Assembly: GCF_014359565.1 (NCBI RefSeq)
Contig: NZ_JACIZD010000001.1
Location: 310,001-374,000, forward strand
Origin: Immundisolibacter sp.
Lineage (GTDB): Bacteria; Pseudomonadota; Gammaproteobacteria; Immundisolibacterales; Immundisolibacteraceae
Length of the DNA stretch: 64,000 bases
Direction of reading: 5' to 3'
Position numbers and translations under genes: made by a program. The notes below the pieces were generated by a model, which was not told where the DNA came from, did no database searches, and worked only from the letters and a program-made list of their open reading frames with translations. This document shows positions 1 to 9,367 of the stretch, piece by piece; position 1 is the first letter of the stretch; every line of letters begins with the position of its first letter.

Positions 1-357
1 GTTGTTGTAGAAGATCTCGGCGAAGCTCGGCGCGATCACGGCGCGGATGCCGTAGTCGACCAGCGCCCACACGGCATGCTCGCGGCTGGACCCGCAGCCG
101 AAGTTGCGCCGCGCCAGCAGTATCTGCGCGCCGGCGTAGCGCGGCTGGTTGAGCACGAAATCCGGGTTCAGAGGCCGCCCCGAGCAGTCCTGCCCCGGCT
201 CGCCGTGATCCAGATAGCGCCACTCGTCGAACAGGTTCGGCCCGAAGCCGCTGCGCTTGACCGACTTTAAGAACTGCTTCGGGATGATGGCGTCGGTGTC
301 GACGTTGGCCCGGTCAATCGGCACCGCCAGGCCATTGATAGACGTGAATTTTTCCAT
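1..357 (-). CDS. leuD: 3-isopropylmalate dehydratase small subunit, 3' end outside the window
   Basis: Small subunit of isopropylmalate isomerase, which converts 2- to 3-isopropylmalate in leucine synthesis with LeuC. The visible 119 N-terminal residues begin [20 protein letters not shown] and contain the family signatures [13 protein letters not shown] and [17 protein letters not shown], which belong to the swivelling domain. The ATG at 357 is the natural family start. It lies 10 bases after the stop of a small lipoprotein gene, which in turn follows leuC, so the three look like one operon read leftwards. The C-terminus is cut by the window edge. Confidence 0.96.
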   Translation of the reverse strand, partial: MEKFTSINGLAVPIDRANVDTDAIIPKQFLKSVKRSGFGPNLFDEWRYLDHGEPGQDCSGRPLNPDFVLNQPRYAGAQILLARRNFGCGSSREHAVWALVDYGIRAVIAPSFAEIFYNN

Positions 358-367
358 GGTCGGGCGC

Positions 368-493
368 TTACTTGGCAGACTTCTCGATGGCCTCGCCACC
401 CTTCTGGATGTCCTTGCCGACTCCCTCGACGGTGTTGCAGGCGCCCAGCATCAGCAGCACACCCGCGGCAAGCAACAGTTTCAGAGCACGCAT
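368..493 (-). CDS. Entericidin A/B-type small lipoprotein
   Basis: A 41-residue protein with a lipoprotein signal peptide ([16 protein letters not shown]) and lipobox LGAC, so Cys19 would be lipidated. It continues into [20 protein letters not shown], the classic entericidin pattern with a short amphipathic helix after the cysteine. The start lies three bases after the leuC stop, and the stop is 10 bases before leuD, so it is embedded in the leu operon. Entericidins are bacteriolytic or antidote peptides in E. coli; the role here is unknown. I recall entericidin-like genes between leuC and leuD in other proteobacteria, which argues against a chance open frame. Confidence 0.85.
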   Translation of the reverse strand: MRALKLLLAAGVLLMLGACNTVEGVGKDIQKGGEAIEKSAK

Positions 494-496
494 CGG

Positions 497-1906
497 CTAA
501 CCCTCAAGTTGGCGCACATCGACGAAACGACCGGCGACGGCGGCGGCGGCGGCCATCGCCGGGCTGACCAGGTGGGTGCGCCCACCCTGGCCCTGGCGGC
601 CTTCGAAATTGCGGTTGGACGTCGAGGCGCAGCGCTCGCCCGGCTCCAAACGGTCGGCGTTCATGGCCAGGCACATGGAACAACCGGCCTCGCGCCACTG
701 GAAACCGGCGGCGCGGAAGATCTCGTCCAGTCCCTCGGCCTCGGCCTGGCGCTTGACCAGGCCGGAGCCCGGCACGGCGAGCGCCAGGCGCACGTTGTCC
801 GCCACCTTGCGGCCCTTGAGCACCGCCGCGGCGGCACGAAAGTCCTCGATACGGCCGTTGGTGCAGGAGCCGATGAACACCTTGTCGATGCGCACGTCGG
901 TCAGCGCCGTGCCGGGCTGAAGGGCCATGTAGCCAAGCGCCAGGCGCATGCTCTCGGCGCGCGCGGGGTCGGTTTCGGAGGCCGGATCCGGCACGCGGCC
1001 ATCCACCGGCAGCACCATCTCTGGCGAGGTGCCCCAGGTCACCTGCGGCACCAGGCTGGCGGCGTCGATTTCAACCACGCGATCGAAGCGCGCATCCGGA
1101 TCGGACACCAGTTCCCGCCAGGCAACGGCGGCTTGCTCGAAGGCCGCGCCCTGCGGCGCAAACGGCCGGCCACGGACGTAGTCGATGGTGATGTCGTCCA
1201 CCGCCACCAGGCCGACTCGGGCACCGGCCTCGATGGCCATGTTGCACAGCGTCATGCGCCCTTCCATGGACAGCGCGCGCACCGCCTCGCCGGCGAACTC
1301 GATGGCGTAGCCGGTGCCGCCGGCGGTGCCGATGGCGCCGATGATGGCCAGGATCAGATCCTTGGCGTACACACCCGGCCCGAGTCGACCATCAACCCGC
1401 ACCAGCATGTTCTTGGACTTGCGCTGCGGCAGGGTCTGCGTGGCCAGCGTGTGCTCAACCTCGGAGGTGCCGATGCCGTAGGCCAGCGCGGCAAACGCCC
1501 CGTGCGTGGCGGTGTGCGAGTCGCCGCACACCACGGTCATGCCCGGCAGGGTCGCGCCCTGTTCCGGGCCGATGATGTGCACCACGCCCTGGCGTGGGTC
1601 GTTCATGCGAAATTCGGTGATGCCGAAGGTGTCGCAGTTGCGGTCCAGCGTCTCCACCTGCTCGCGCGACACCGGATCGGCAATGCCGGCACTGCGGTCG
1701 GTGGTCGGCACGTTGTGATCGGCCACCGCCAGATTGGCCGCCAACCGCCACGGCTTGCGGCCGGACAGCGCCAGGCCCTCGAAGGCCTGCGGCGAGGTCA
1801 CCTCATGGATCAGGTGACGGTCGATATACAGCAGCACCGAGCCGTCCGGCTCGGTGTGCACCACGTGGGAATCCCACAGCTTGTCGTATAAGGTCTTGCC
1901 GGCCAT
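497..1906 (-). CDS. leuC: 3-isopropylmalate dehydratase large subunit
   Basis: Catalytic large subunit of isopropylmalate isomerase, an aconitase-fold [4Fe-4S] enzyme of leucine synthesis. It has 469 residues, the usual length, starting [16 protein letters not shown] at the ATG at 1906. Visible signatures are [37 protein letters not shown] and the cluster-binding [14 protein letters not shown]; the three cysteines expected to hold the cluster are present. It is first in a leftward leuC-entericidin-leuD operon. The frame is open further upstream, but that extension has no LeuC character. The 177 bases upstream, shared with the divergent gene at 2084, must hold the promoter, but I see no clear hexamers. 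Confidence 0.97.
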   Translation of the reverse strand: MAGKTLYDKLWDSHVVHTEPDGSVLLYIDRHLIHEVTSPQAFEGLALSGRKPWRLAANLAVADHNVPTTDRSAGIADPVSREQVETLDRNCDTFGITEFRMNDPRQGVVHIIGPEQGATLPGMTVVCGDSHTATHGAFAALAYGIGTSEVEHTLATQTLPQRKSKNMLVRVDGRLGPGVYAKDLILAIIGAIGTAGGTGYAIEFAGEAVRALSMEGRMTLCNMAIEAGARVGLVAVDDITIDYVRGRPFAPQGAAFEQAAVAWRELVSDPDARFDRVVEIDAASLVPQVTWGTSPEMVLPVDGRVPDPASETDPARAESMRLALGYMALQPGTALTDVRIDKVFIGSCTNGRIEDFRAAAAVLKGRKVADNVRLALAVPGSGLVKRQAEAEGLDEIFRAAGFQWREAGCSMCLAMNADRLEPGERCASTSNRNFEGRQGQGGRTHLVSPAMAAAAAVAGRFVDVRQLEG

Positions 1907-2083
1907 GGCATTTACCGTGTGTTGCGCAGTGAAGCTCGTGTGCCCGCGGCGGGCTGGTTTAAAGTCCGCGCGCGGTGGACCGCCGGCCGCTCGACAAGCG
2001 CTGGGACCACTCCCAGAATAGCGCCGCCGTTCGGGGCGGGTCCCGCACGCATCTGACTCAGGACGATCAGGCCGGGCCGTGCC

Positions 2084-2485
2084 ATGACCTTTCGCGAACT
2101 CGCCATCTGGCTCGAAAACCAGCTGGGCACATGCCACCTGCTGGTGAACCGAGCGGCCAAGGAGCCGGCCGATCTGCTGCTGGCCACGGGGCTGCACGAC
2201 CGACTGGTGAACGAGCTGATGCGGGCAGTATACAAAAGCAACCGCTGCTACCACATCCGGGCCGCCATCCAGGCCGGGCCGACACTGGCCGCCCTGCAGC
2301 CGGTGCGCGAGAAGATCCTCGATCAGCCGACTACCGACCTGTCGACGGTGCGGTTTCTGGATGCATTCGATAGCGCCGTGCGGGCCGCCTTCGGGCTGTC
2401 ACAGATCCGGCGCGGCGAAGCGGGCGACGGCCCCGGCCAAATCATCCCGCTGCCGGGTTTGCGACGCCTGAAACAGGCCGGTTGA
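2084..2485 (+). CDS. Hypothetical protein, unknown function
   Basis: A 133-residue soluble protein starting [21 protein letters not shown] do not recognise a family. It looks largely alpha-helical, with no signal peptide or membrane segment and a loose proline- and glycine-containing tail. The codons are GC-rich at third positions like the neighbouring genes, and the frame is the only one here with normal composition, so I take it as real. It is divergent from leuC, and its last 44 bases overlap the 3' end of the convergent transporter gene. Nothing nearby suggests a function. Confidence 0.6.
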   Translation: MTFRELAIWLENQLGTCHLLVNRAAKEPADLLLATGLHDRLVNELMRAVYKSNRCYHIRAAIQAGPTLAALQPVREKILDQPTTDLSTVRFLDAFDSAVRAAFGLSQIRRGEAGDGPGQIIPLPGLRRLKQAG

Positions 2486-3623
2486 GCCAGGCCCACAGCC
2501 CGGCCGCGAGCAGCGCGGTCAGCGCCGCCAGTTCATACACGCGCACTGCGCCGGCGGAATCCCACAAAAAGCCGCTCACCACGCCGCCCAGCGCCCCACC
2601 GCCGCCCATGCACAGGCCGCTGTAGAGCGCCTGTCCGCGCCCCTGCAGTGCGGCCGGAAAGAAGCGCTGCACCTGCGCCAGCGCCGCCACATGAAAGGCG
2701 CCGAAGGTGGCCGCGTGCAGCAACTGCGCCGGCAGCAGCCAGGCCAGACTCCCCGCGCCGTGACCGATCAGCAGCCAGCGCAAGGCCGCCAGCAGCAGGC
2801 TGGCCATGAACACGCGCGAAGCGCCGATACGCGGCAGCAGCCGGGCCAGCGCCAGAAACACCCCGACCTCGGCCACTACGCCCAGCGCCCACAGGCCCCC
2901 GACCATACTGCGCGTGTAGCCCTGGTCCTCCAGAAGGATCGAGAAAAACCCGTAGTAAGGCCCGTGGCTGGCCTGCATCAGAAACGCCGCCGCCAGAAAG
3001 CCCACTGCCGCCGGGCTGCGCAAGGCGCCGCGCAGCGAGGCCTGCTCCTGCACGGCCGGCGGGCCGGGCCGGTCCGGCACCAGCAGGCTGCTGATGAGCG
3101 TCCCGGCCATGGTCGCCAGCAGTACCAGCAGCAGCGTGTCGAGCCCCGACCGCTCCAACAGCCAGCCGCCGCCCAGCACCACGCCGATGAAGCCGACCGA
3201 GCCCCACAGCCGGATGCGGCCGTACAGATTGCCGGTGCTGCCGAGGTGCCGCAGGGTGACGATCTCGAACTGCGGCAGCGCGGCGTTCCAGAAAAAGCCG
3301 AACGCCGCGGTGACCAGCGCCACCTGCCAGAAGCCCCGCGCCACGAACATGCCGCAGAAGATGAGCGTCATCAGCGCCGCCGCCAGGCGCACGACGACGA
3401 TGCGCCGCGGCATGCGATCGCCCACCCAGGCGCTGGCCCAGGGGGCGAGGATGCGCGTCAGCGTGCCGACCGCCATTAACTGGCCGATCTCCAGCGCGCT
3501 CATGCCGCGCCCGCGCAGGAACACGGTCCAGTACGGCACCATCGCGCCCAGGATGGCGAAGTAGCACAGGTAAAAGGCCGACAGCCGCCAGTAGGGCAGC
3601 GCCGGCCGCGCCTCAGTCGTCAA
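2442..3623 (-). CDS. MFS transporter, HcaT/phenylpropionate-permease-like family
   Basis: A 393-residue inner-membrane protein with about 12 hydrophobic helices. The N-terminus ([20 protein letters not shown]) and the segment [18 protein letters not shown] match the MFS branch that includes 3-phenylpropionate permease and nucleoside-symporter-like proteins. The substrate cannot be read from the sequence. The likely start is a TTG at 3623, giving an 11-base overlap with the end of aroC, so it is probably translated by coupling to aroC. No biosynthetic link to aroC is obvious; the pairing may only reflect shared transcription. Confidence 0.85.
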   Translation of the reverse strand: MTTEARPALPYWRLSAFYLCYFAILGAMVPYWTVFLRGRGMSALEIGQLMAVGTLTRILAPWASAWVGDRMPRRIVVVRLAAALMTLIFCGMFVARGFWQVALVTAAFGFFWNAALPQFEIVTLRHLGSTGNLYGRIRLWGSVGFIGVVLGGGWLLERSGLDTLLLVLLATMAGTLISSLLVPDRPGPPAVQEQASLRGALRSPAAVGFLAAAFLMQASHGPYYGFFSILLEDQGYTRSMVGGLWALGVVAEVGVFLALARLLPRIGASRVFMASLLLAALRWLLIGHGAGSLAWLLPAQLLHAATFGAFHVAALAQVQRFFPAALQGRGQALYSGLCMGGGGALGGVVSGFLWDSAGAVRVYELAALTALLAAGLWAWLNRPVSGVANPAAG

Positions 3624-4713
3624 CCGCGCCGGGGATGATCGGGGTGCCCGACAGCACGCCCGTGTTTTGCGCCTGCTGGCGCAGCAGGTGGTCCATCAGC
3701 ACCAGTGCCAGCATGGCCTCGGCGATCGGCACCGCGCGGATGCCCACACACGGATCGTGGCGGCCGGTGGTCACGATGTCGGTGTCCGCGCCGTGCAGGT
3801 CCACCGTGCGGCCCGGCAGGCGGATGCTGGAGGTGGGCTTCAGCGCCAGGCTGACGCGGATGTCCTGGCCGCTGGAGATGCCGCCCAGGATGCCGCCGGC
3901 GCGGTTGCTCAAAAATCCGGCCGAGCTGATTTCGTCGCGGTGCTCGCTGCCCTTTTGCGTGACCACCTCGAAGCCGGCGCCGATCTCGACGCCCTTGACC
4001 GCGTTGATGCCCATCATGGCGTGCGCGATGTCGGCATCCAGGCGGTCGAACACCGGCTCGCCCAGGCCCGGCGGCACGCCGGTGGCGATCACGTTCACGC
4101 GCGCGCCGACCGAATCGCCGTCGCGGCGCAGCTGCGTGATGAGCGCTTCCAGCTGCGGCACGCGCGCCGGATCGGCACAGAAAAACGGGTTCTCGTGCAC
4201 CGCCGCCCAGTCGTTCAGGGCCAGCGCGATGTCGCCCATCTGCGCCAGATAGCCACGAATCAGAATGCCTCGGCCGGCCAGAAACTTGCGTGCCACGGCG
4301 CCGGCCGCCACCCGCGCCGCCGTCTCGCGGGCCGACGAGCGGCCGCCGCCGCGGTAATCGCGCAGGCCGAACTTCTGCTGATACGTGTAGTCGGCGTGGC
4401 CGGGCCGGAACTTGTCCTTGATCGCCTCGTAATCGCGCGAGCGCTGGTCGGTGTTGCGGATCAACAGGCCGATCGGCATGCCGGTGGTCAGGCCCTCGAA
4501 CACGCCGGACAGGATCTCCACCTGATCGGCTTCCTGGCGCTGGGTGGTGAAGCGGGACGTGCCCGGCCGGCGCCGGTCCAGGTCCGGCTGGATGTCGGCC
4601 TCGGTCAGCGGCAGGCCGGGCGGGCAGCCGTCGATGACGGCGCCCAGCGCGGGGCCGTGGCTCTCGCCGAAGGTGGTGACGGTAAACAGACGACCGAAGC
4701 TGTTGCCGGACAT
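3613..4713 (-). CDS. aroC: Chorismate synthase
   Basis: Converts 5-enolpyruvylshikimate-3-phosphate to chorismate, the last step of the shikimate pathway, using reduced FMN. It has 366 residues, typical length. Signatures include [20 protein letters not shown] at the N-terminus, [20 protein letters not shown] and [19 protein letters not shown], followed by [13 protein letters not shown] near the C-terminus. It starts at the ATG at 4713, 8 bases downstream of the CDF transporter stop, and overlaps the following MFS gene by 11 bases. tusA, cdf, aroC and the MFS gene thus form a tight leftward run. Confidence 0.98.
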   Translation of the reverse strand: MSGNSFGRLFTVTTFGESHGPALGAVIDGCPPGLPLTEADIQPDLDRRRPGTSRFTTQRQEADQVEILSGVFEGLTTGMPIGLLIRNTDQRSRDYEAIKDKFRPGHADYTYQQKFGLRDYRGGGRSSARETAARVAAGAVARKFLAGRGILIRGYLAQMGDIALALNDWAAVHENPFFCADPARVPQLEALITQLRRDGDSVGARVNVIATGVPPGLGEPVFDRLDADIAHAMMGINAVKGVEIGAGFEVVTQKGSEHRDEISSAGFLSNRAGGILGGISSGQDIRVSLALKPTSSIRLPGRTVDLHGADTDIVTTGRHDPCVGIRAVPIAEAMLALVLMDHLLRQQAQNTGVLSGTPIIPGAVDD

Positions 4714-4721
4714 GCGCAGGC

Positions 4722-5882
4722 TCAGGTAACGAAATGCACGGCAACGTCGGCGATGTGCGGCAGGTGCCGCAGCCGACCGCGCAGCTGCTCGGCCAGGGCA
4801 CTTGCCGCGGCCGCGTCCGGCGCCAGCGCCAGCGGCAGGTGCAGCTCGACGCCGATTCGGTCCGCATCGTAGTGCAGCACCACCCCTTGCAGCCGATCCG
4901 CGCCAGCCAGGCCGGCGATGGTGCTGCGAATCTGCGCCTCCACGTCAGCCCGCAGCGGCAGCGTGCGGCCGCGCTCGAAGGACTGGTCATCCTCGGTGTC
5001 GATGTGCACCAGCACGTCGCTGACCTCATCCAGGTCCGCGATCAGCCGCTCGCGGATGTGCTCGGCAATGCGATGCCCTTCCGACACGCTGATGTGCGGA
5101 TTGACCTGCACGTGCACGTCCACCAGCGCGTCCGGCCCGGCCTGGCGGGTGCGCAGCAGGTGCAGATCCTGCACGCCCTCGATGCCGCGGATGGCCTTGC
5201 GAATCACCGCCACCCGCTCGCGCGACAGGGCGGTGTCGGACAGCTCCGCCACGGATTGCCAGAGCAACTCCCAGCCAACGCGGGCGATCAGCACCGACAC
5301 GCCGATGGCGGCCACCGGGTCCAGATACGGCACGCCCAGCAGGCTGCCGCCCACGCCCAGCAGCACCACCAGCGAGGAGATCGAGTCCGTGCGCTGGTGC
5401 CAGGCATTGGCCTCCAGCATGCGCGAGCGCGTTTCCCGCCCGACGCGCAGGGTGTAGCGATAGATCCATTCCTTCAGACCGATGGCGATCACGGCCACCA
5501 GCAGTGCCACCGGCTCGGGCGCCAACAGCGGCTCGCCGCTTAGCAGGCGCTGGGCGGCACGCAGGCTGATGCCGGCGGCGGTTGCCAGCAGCACCGCACC
5601 CAGAAACACCGACACCAGCGTCTCGATGCGGCCATGGCCGTACGGGTGCTTGCTGTCCGGGGCGCGCGAGCCCTGGCGCGCGCCGTACAGCACCGCCATG
5701 TCGCTGAACAGGTCCGAAGTCGAATCGATGGCGTCGGCGATCAGCGCCTGCGAGTGGGCGAAGATGCCACCGGCAAACTTGATCACGGCCAGGAACAGGT
5801 TGATGCCGGCCGCGATCAGCGTCACCCGCCGCCCGGCCTGGTAACGGCTGCCGCCTTCAGGCTGGGCGCTGGTCGCCGGCAT
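4722..5882 (-). CDS. Cation diffusion facilitator (CDF) metal exporter
   Basis: Proton-coupled divalent metal exporter of the inner membrane. It has 386 residues: six hydrophobic helices in about residues 20-215, then a cytoplasmic CDF C-terminal domain. The transport-site pairs are visible as D53xxxD57 (DSTSD) in helix 2 and H162xxxD166 (HQRTD) in helix 5. This Asp-Asp/His-Asp set is typical of Zn/Fe/Cd-type CDF proteins related to FieF. The metal-proximal sequence [10 protein letters not shown] follows helix 2. The C-terminal part is longer than in FieF, with an extra region after residue 290. The start overlaps the end of tusA by 26 bases. Confidence 0.93.
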   Translation of the reverse strand: MPATSAQPEGGSRYQAGRRVTLIAAGINLFLAVIKFAGGIFAHSQALIADAIDSTSDLFSDMAVLYGARQGSRAPDSKHPYGHGRIETLVSVFLGAVLLATAAGISLRAAQRLLSGEPLLAPEPVALLVAVIAIGLKEWIYRYTLRVGRETRSRMLEANAWHQRTDSISSLVVLLGVGGSLLGVPYLDPVAAIGVSVLIARVGWELLWQSVAELSDTALSRERVAVIRKAIRGIEGVQDLHLLRTRQAGPDALVDVHVQVNPHISVSEGHRIAEHIRERLIADLDEVSDVLVHIDTEDDQSFERGRTLPLRADVEAQIRSTIAGLAGADRLQGVVLHYDADRIGVELHLPLALAPDAAAASALAEQLRGRLRHLPHIADVAVHFVT

Positions 5883-6108
5883 CGCCGCCCACCTCCAGGA
5901 TGATGGTCACCACGCCGTCGCGCTCGAAACTGTCGATGTGGCGGTGGCCGTTGATGCGGCACCAGGCGGGAATATCCGCCAGCACGCCGTGGTCGGTGCA
6001 CCGCACTTCCAGCACGTCACCCGGGGCCAGTTCGCGAATCTTCGCCTGCGTGCGCAGCACCGGCAACGGGCACAGGAGGTAGCGGGCGTCGAGGGTATGA
6101 TGGGCCAT
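5857..6108 (-). CDS. tusA: TusA-type sulfurtransferase
   Basis: Small sulfur-carrier protein that relays persulfide sulfur from cysteine desulfurase to tRNA thiolation and, in E. coli, influences molybdenum-cofactor sulfur supply. It has 83 residues starting MAHHTLDARYLLCPLPVLRT; the family CPxP motif holds the carrier Cys13. The open frame extends upstream, but those residues are outside the family pattern, so I use the ATG at 6108. The 3' end overlaps the CDF gene by 26 bases. mobA starts 88 bases away on the other strand, giving a divergent sulfur-carrier/molybdopterin pair. Confidence 0.93.
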   Translation of the reverse strand: MAHHTLDARYLLCPLPVLRTQAKIRELAPGDVLEVRCTDHGVLADIPAWCRINGHRHIDSFERDGVVTIILEVGGDAGDQRPA

Positions 6109-6196
6109 GGTCGTGGAGGGCCGTGACGGCGCAACGGTGCGCCTGCCGCCTCCCCGCAGCGCGCGAAGACAGCGCGAAAGGATAGCGCGTCGGCTC

Positions 6197-6832
6197 ATGC
6201 CCGGTCACCTTGCAGCCAGCCCCGAGTCAAAGCTGTCGACGACTGCCGTCACCGGCCTGATCCTGGCCGGCGGAGGCGGCAGGCGCCTGGGCGGCATCGA
6301 CAAGGGCCTGCTCGAACTCGACGGCGAACCGCTGGTGCAGCACGTGGCGCAGCGCCTCGTGGGCCAGGTCGGCACGCTGCTGCTGAGCGCCAACCGCAAT
6401 CTGGACCGCTACCGCGCACTCGGCTTCGCGCCACTTACCGACGATCCGTACCGCGACGCCGGCCCGCTGGCCGGCCTGCGGGCCGGACTTATGGCCTGTG
6501 CCACGCCCTGGCTGCTGGCGGTGCCCTGCGACATGCCGTTTCTGCCGGTCGATCTGGGCCAGCGCCTGCTGCAGGCCGCGCCAGCCGACGACCCGCGTGC
6601 CAGGGTGCCCTGGGACGGCCAGCGCCACCACTACGCCTGCCTGCTGCTGCCGCGCACCGCGCTGGCGCAGGTGGAAACCGCACTTGATTCCGGCCGGCGC
6701 AGCGTGCGCGAACTGCTGCACGCAATCGGCTGGATCGGCGTGGATTTTGCTGCATCGGACCCACAGGCCTTCTGCAACATCAATGCGCCGGCCGATCTCG
6801 CCGCCCTCGAATGCCCCGCGGAGTCCCCATGA
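6197..6832 (+). CDS. mobA: Molybdenum cofactor guanylyltransferase
   Basis: Transfers GMP to molybdopterin to give the guanine-dinucleotide cofactor. The 211-residue frame has the nucleotidyltransferase loop LILAGGGGRRLGGIDKGL at about residues 18-35, then DPYRDAGPLAGLRAGL and VPCDMPFLPVDLG, which contains the metal-binding Asp. I place the start at the ATG at 6197 because the longer upstream frame is Arg-rich and unlike the family. Its TGA overlaps the ATG of pyk (ATGA). The molybdenum hydroxylase at 53-56.7 kb belongs to the xanthine-oxidase family, which usually carries the cytosine form made by MocA, so a direct link is not certain. Confidence 0.92.
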   Translation: MPGHLAASPESKLSTTAVTGLILAGGGGRRLGGIDKGLLELDGEPLVQHVAQRLVGQVGTLLLSANRNLDRYRALGFAPLTDDPYRDAGPLAGLRAGLMACATPWLLAVPCDMPFLPVDLGQRLLQAAPADDPRARVPWDGQRHHYACLLLPRTALAQVETALDSGRRSVRELLHAIGWIGVDFAASDPQAFCNINAPADLAALECPAESP

Positions 6833-8256
6833 CTGTCCAGCGCCAGACCCGCATCGTCGCCACCCTCGGTCCGGCCACCGACCCGCCGGGCGTGCTCGCG
6901 CAGATGCTGCGCGCCGGCCTGAACGTGGCGCGCATCAATTTCTCGCACGGCCAGCGCGCCGACCATGAGCGACGCATCGCCGCCCTGCGCGCGGCGGCCC
7001 AGGAAGTCGGCTGCGACGTGGCCGTGCTGGCCGACCTGGCCGGTCCGAAGGTGCGCGTGCGCGGCTTCCGGGACGGGCCGATAAACCTGGTTGCCGGCGC
7101 GCACTTCTGCATCGACGCCTCGCTCGGCGAGCAGGACGGCGACATCAACGCCGTGGGCACCGACTATGCCGAGCTGGCACAGGACGTCGCGCCCGGCGAC
7201 CGCCTGCTGCTCAACGACGGCCTGATCCAGCTGCGCGTGCTTGCTGTGCAGGGCGAGGCCGTGCACTGCGAGGTCGAGGCCGGCGGCGTGCTCTCCAACC
7301 ACAAGGGCATCAACAAGCAGGGCGGTGGCCTGTCGGCCGGCGCGCTGACCGCCAAGGACCGCGAGGACATCCCCATCGCCGCGGCGCTTGAAGTCGATTA
7401 TCTGGCCGTCTCTTTCGTGCGCCGGGCACTGGACATCGAGCTGACGCGCGAGTTGCTGCGCGGCGCCGGCGGCCACGGCCGCATCGTGGCCAAGATCGAG
7501 CGCAGCGAGGCGGTGGCGGCGCTCGAAAGCATCGTCGAGGCGGCCGACGCGGTGATGGTGGCGCGCGGCGACCTGGGGGTGGAGATCGGCGACGCCGAGC
7601 TGCCCGGCGTGCAGAAACGCATCATCGCCGTGGCGCGCGAGCTGAACCGGCCCTGCATCACCGCCACGCAGATGATGGAGTCGATGATCGAAAACCCGGT
7701 GCCGACCCGCGCCGAGGTGCTGGACGTGGCCAACGCCGTGATGGATGGCACCGACGCCGTGATGCTGTCGGCCGAGACCTCGGTCGGCGCCTACCCGGTG
7801 CGGGTGATCGAAACCGTGGCACGGATTTGCCTGGGCGCCGAGCGCTACCCGGTCACCGAGCGCTCAGCGGCGCAGTTCGAGAGCCACTTCGCGCGTACCG
7901 ACGAGGCCATCGCCATGGCTGCCATGTACGTGGCACGCAATGGCCGCATCAGCGCCGCCGTGGCGCTCACCGATTCCGGCCATACCGCACTGCTGCTGTC
8001 GCGCCTGCTGCATGGCATCCCGATTTTTGCGATGACCGAACACGCCCGCACGCGCCGCCGACTGGCCCTGATGCGTGGCGTGACGGCAGTCAATTTCGAC
8101 CGTGGCGCGCGTCCCTACGAGCGGGTGGCACAGGACGCGCTGGAACTGTTGAAAGCCCGCGGCCTGCTCAGTACCGGCATGCGCGTGCTGATCACCAAGG
8201 GCGATCAGCCCGGCTCCGGGCGTTCCAATACCTTGCTGTTGATGGACGTGGGCTGA
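6829..8256 (+). CDS. pyk: Pyruvate kinase
   Basis: Makes pyruvate and ATP from phosphoenolpyruvate and ADP, the last step of glycolysis. It has 475 residues, as in bacterial type II enzymes. Motifs: RIVATLGPAT near the N-terminus, INFSHG, VMVARGDLGVEIG (metal and substrate binding), and the long signature with ITATQMMESM and VMLSAETSVGAYPV. The start ATG at 6829 overlaps the mobA stop in an ATGA junction. A short upstream in-frame alternative at 6811 lies inside mobA and adds nothing conserved. Confidence 0.97.
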   Translation: MTVQRQTRIVATLGPATDPPGVLAQMLRAGLNVARINFSHGQRADHERRIAALRAAAQEVGCDVAVLADLAGPKVRVRGFRDGPINLVAGAHFCIDASLGEQDGDINAVGTDYAELAQDVAPGDRLLLNDGLIQLRVLAVQGEAVHCEVEAGGVLSNHKGINKQGGGLSAGALTAKDREDIPIAAALEVDYLAVSFVRRALDIELTRELLRGAGGHGRIVAKIERSEAVAALESIVEAADAVMVARGDLGVEIGDAELPGVQKRIIAVARELNRPCITATQMMESMIENPVPTRAEVLDVANAVMDGTDAVMLSAETSVGAYPVRVIETVARICLGAERYPVTERSAAQFESHFARTDEAIAMAAMYVARNGRISAAVALTDSGHTALLLSRLLHGIPIFAMTEHARTRRRLALMRGVTAVNFDRGARPYERVAQDALELLKARGLLSTGMRVLITKGDQPGSGRSNTLLLMDVG

Positions 8257-8460
8257 GCGGGCAACGCCGCCCTGGCGCGAGCGACGGGCGCGCCCACACC
8301 TGAAGGCATCGAGGGCGCCGGCTCCAGGCACCGCGCAAGACAAGGAGCCACCATCGATCGCCGCAAAGCTTGCGCCCGGTTTCGCACCTGTTCGCCGCCG
8401 ATGTGGACAATTCGCGGCCGATGGCCAAGAATCCGCGGCCCACGCCCACCGGCAGCCCGC

Positions 8461-8907
8461 ATGGCCAAGATCCTGTTATTGCACGGCCCGAACCTGAACC
8501 TGCTCGGATGCCGCGAACCGGCCATTTATGGCCACGACACACTGTCCGACATCGACGCCCGGGCGACGGCGCAGGTCACCGCAGCCGGCCACGAGCTGCT
8601 TTGCCGGCAGAGCAACGCCGAACACCAGCTGATCGACTGGGTGCAGGCGGCGCCCGGCGAGGGTGTGGCGATCATCGTCATCAACCCCGGCGGCTACACG
8701 CACACCAGCGTCGCCCTGCGCGACGCGCTGGCGGCGGTGGCGCTGCCGTTCATCGAAGTTCACCTGTCGAACGTGGCGGCGCGCGAGCCGTTTCGCCGGC
8801 ACTCGTATTTTTCCGACCTGGCGCTGGGCACCATCAGCGGTCTTGGCGCGCTCGGCTACGAGCTGGCGCTGACCGCAGCGCTGCGCCGGCTTGGCAACCC
8901 AAACTGA
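8461..8907 (+). CDS. aroQ: 3-dehydroquinate dehydratase, type II
   Basis: Dehydrates 3-dehydroquinate in the shikimate pathway. It has 148 residues, the usual size of the dodecameric type II enzyme. Signatures: [12 protein letters not shown] at the start, [10 protein letters not shown] with the catalytic Tyr, [17 protein letters not shown], and [16 protein letters not shown] with the catalytic His. The ATG at 8461 gives the family N-terminus [10 protein letters not shown]. It is followed 16 bases later by accB; aroQ-accB-accC is a widespread proteobacterial operon. The 204 bases between pyk and aroQ hold no recognisable gene. Confidence 0.97.
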   Translation: MAKILLLHGPNLNLLGCREPAIYGHDTLSDIDARATAQVTAAGHELLCRQSNAEHQLIDWVQAAPGEGVAIIVINPGGYTHTSVALRDALAAVALPFIEVHLSNVAAREPFRRHSYFSDLALGTISGLGALGYELALTAALRRLGNPN

Positions 8908-8923
8908 CAACCCAAGGATCCCG

Positions 8924-9355
8924 ATGGACATCCGCAAGATCAAGAAGCTCATGGAGCTGGTGGAACAATCCGGCATCAACGAGCTCGAGGTGCGCGAGGG
9001 CGAGGAGTCGATCCGCCTGAGCAAGGCGCCCGCCGGCGTGATGATGACGCCCGTGGCCGCGCCAGCGGCCGCGCCCGCCGTGGTGCCAGCAGCTGTTGCC
9101 GCGGCGCCGGCCCAGCCGGCCGGGTACACACAGACCGCCCCGATGGTCGGCACCTTCTACCGGGCACCGTCCCCGGACAGTCCGCCGTTCGTCGAGGTCG
9201 GCAAGCAGGTGGCGGCCGGGGACGTGATCTGCATCATCGAGGCCATGAAACTGATGAACCAGATCGAGGCCGACAAGGCCGGCGTGGTGGCCGCCATCCT
9301 GGTCGAGGACGGCCAGCCGGTGGAATTCGGCCAGCCGCTCGTCGTCATCGCCTGA
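8924..9355 (+). CDS. accB: Biotin carboxyl carrier protein of acetyl-CoA carboxylase
   Basis: Carries the biotin that shuttles carboxyl groups during malonyl-CoA formation. It has 143 residues: an N-terminal region [18 protein letters not shown], an Ala/Pro-rich flexible linker (about residues 44-66), then the biotinyl domain with [14 protein letters not shown], where Lys109 is the biotinylation site. The ATG at 8924 follows AAGGA seven bases upstream, a sensible ribosome binding site. An upstream in-frame start inside aroQ is less likely. accC follows 12 bases downstream. Confidence 0.97.
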   Translation: MDIRKIKKLMELVEQSGINELEVREGEESIRLSKAPAGVMMTPVAAPAAAPAVVPAAVAAAPAQPAGYTQTAPMVGTFYRAPSPDSPPFVEVGKQVAAGDVICIIEAMKLMNQIEADKAGVVAAILVEDGQPVEFGQPLVVIA

Positions 9356-9367
9356 CGGGCGCGCGCC

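Noticed and set aside
257-1891. Long open frame on the plus strand opposite leuC
   Set aside because: Histidine- and glutamine-rich shadow of leuC in GC-rich DNA; it has no family pattern, while the minus strand is a full LeuC.
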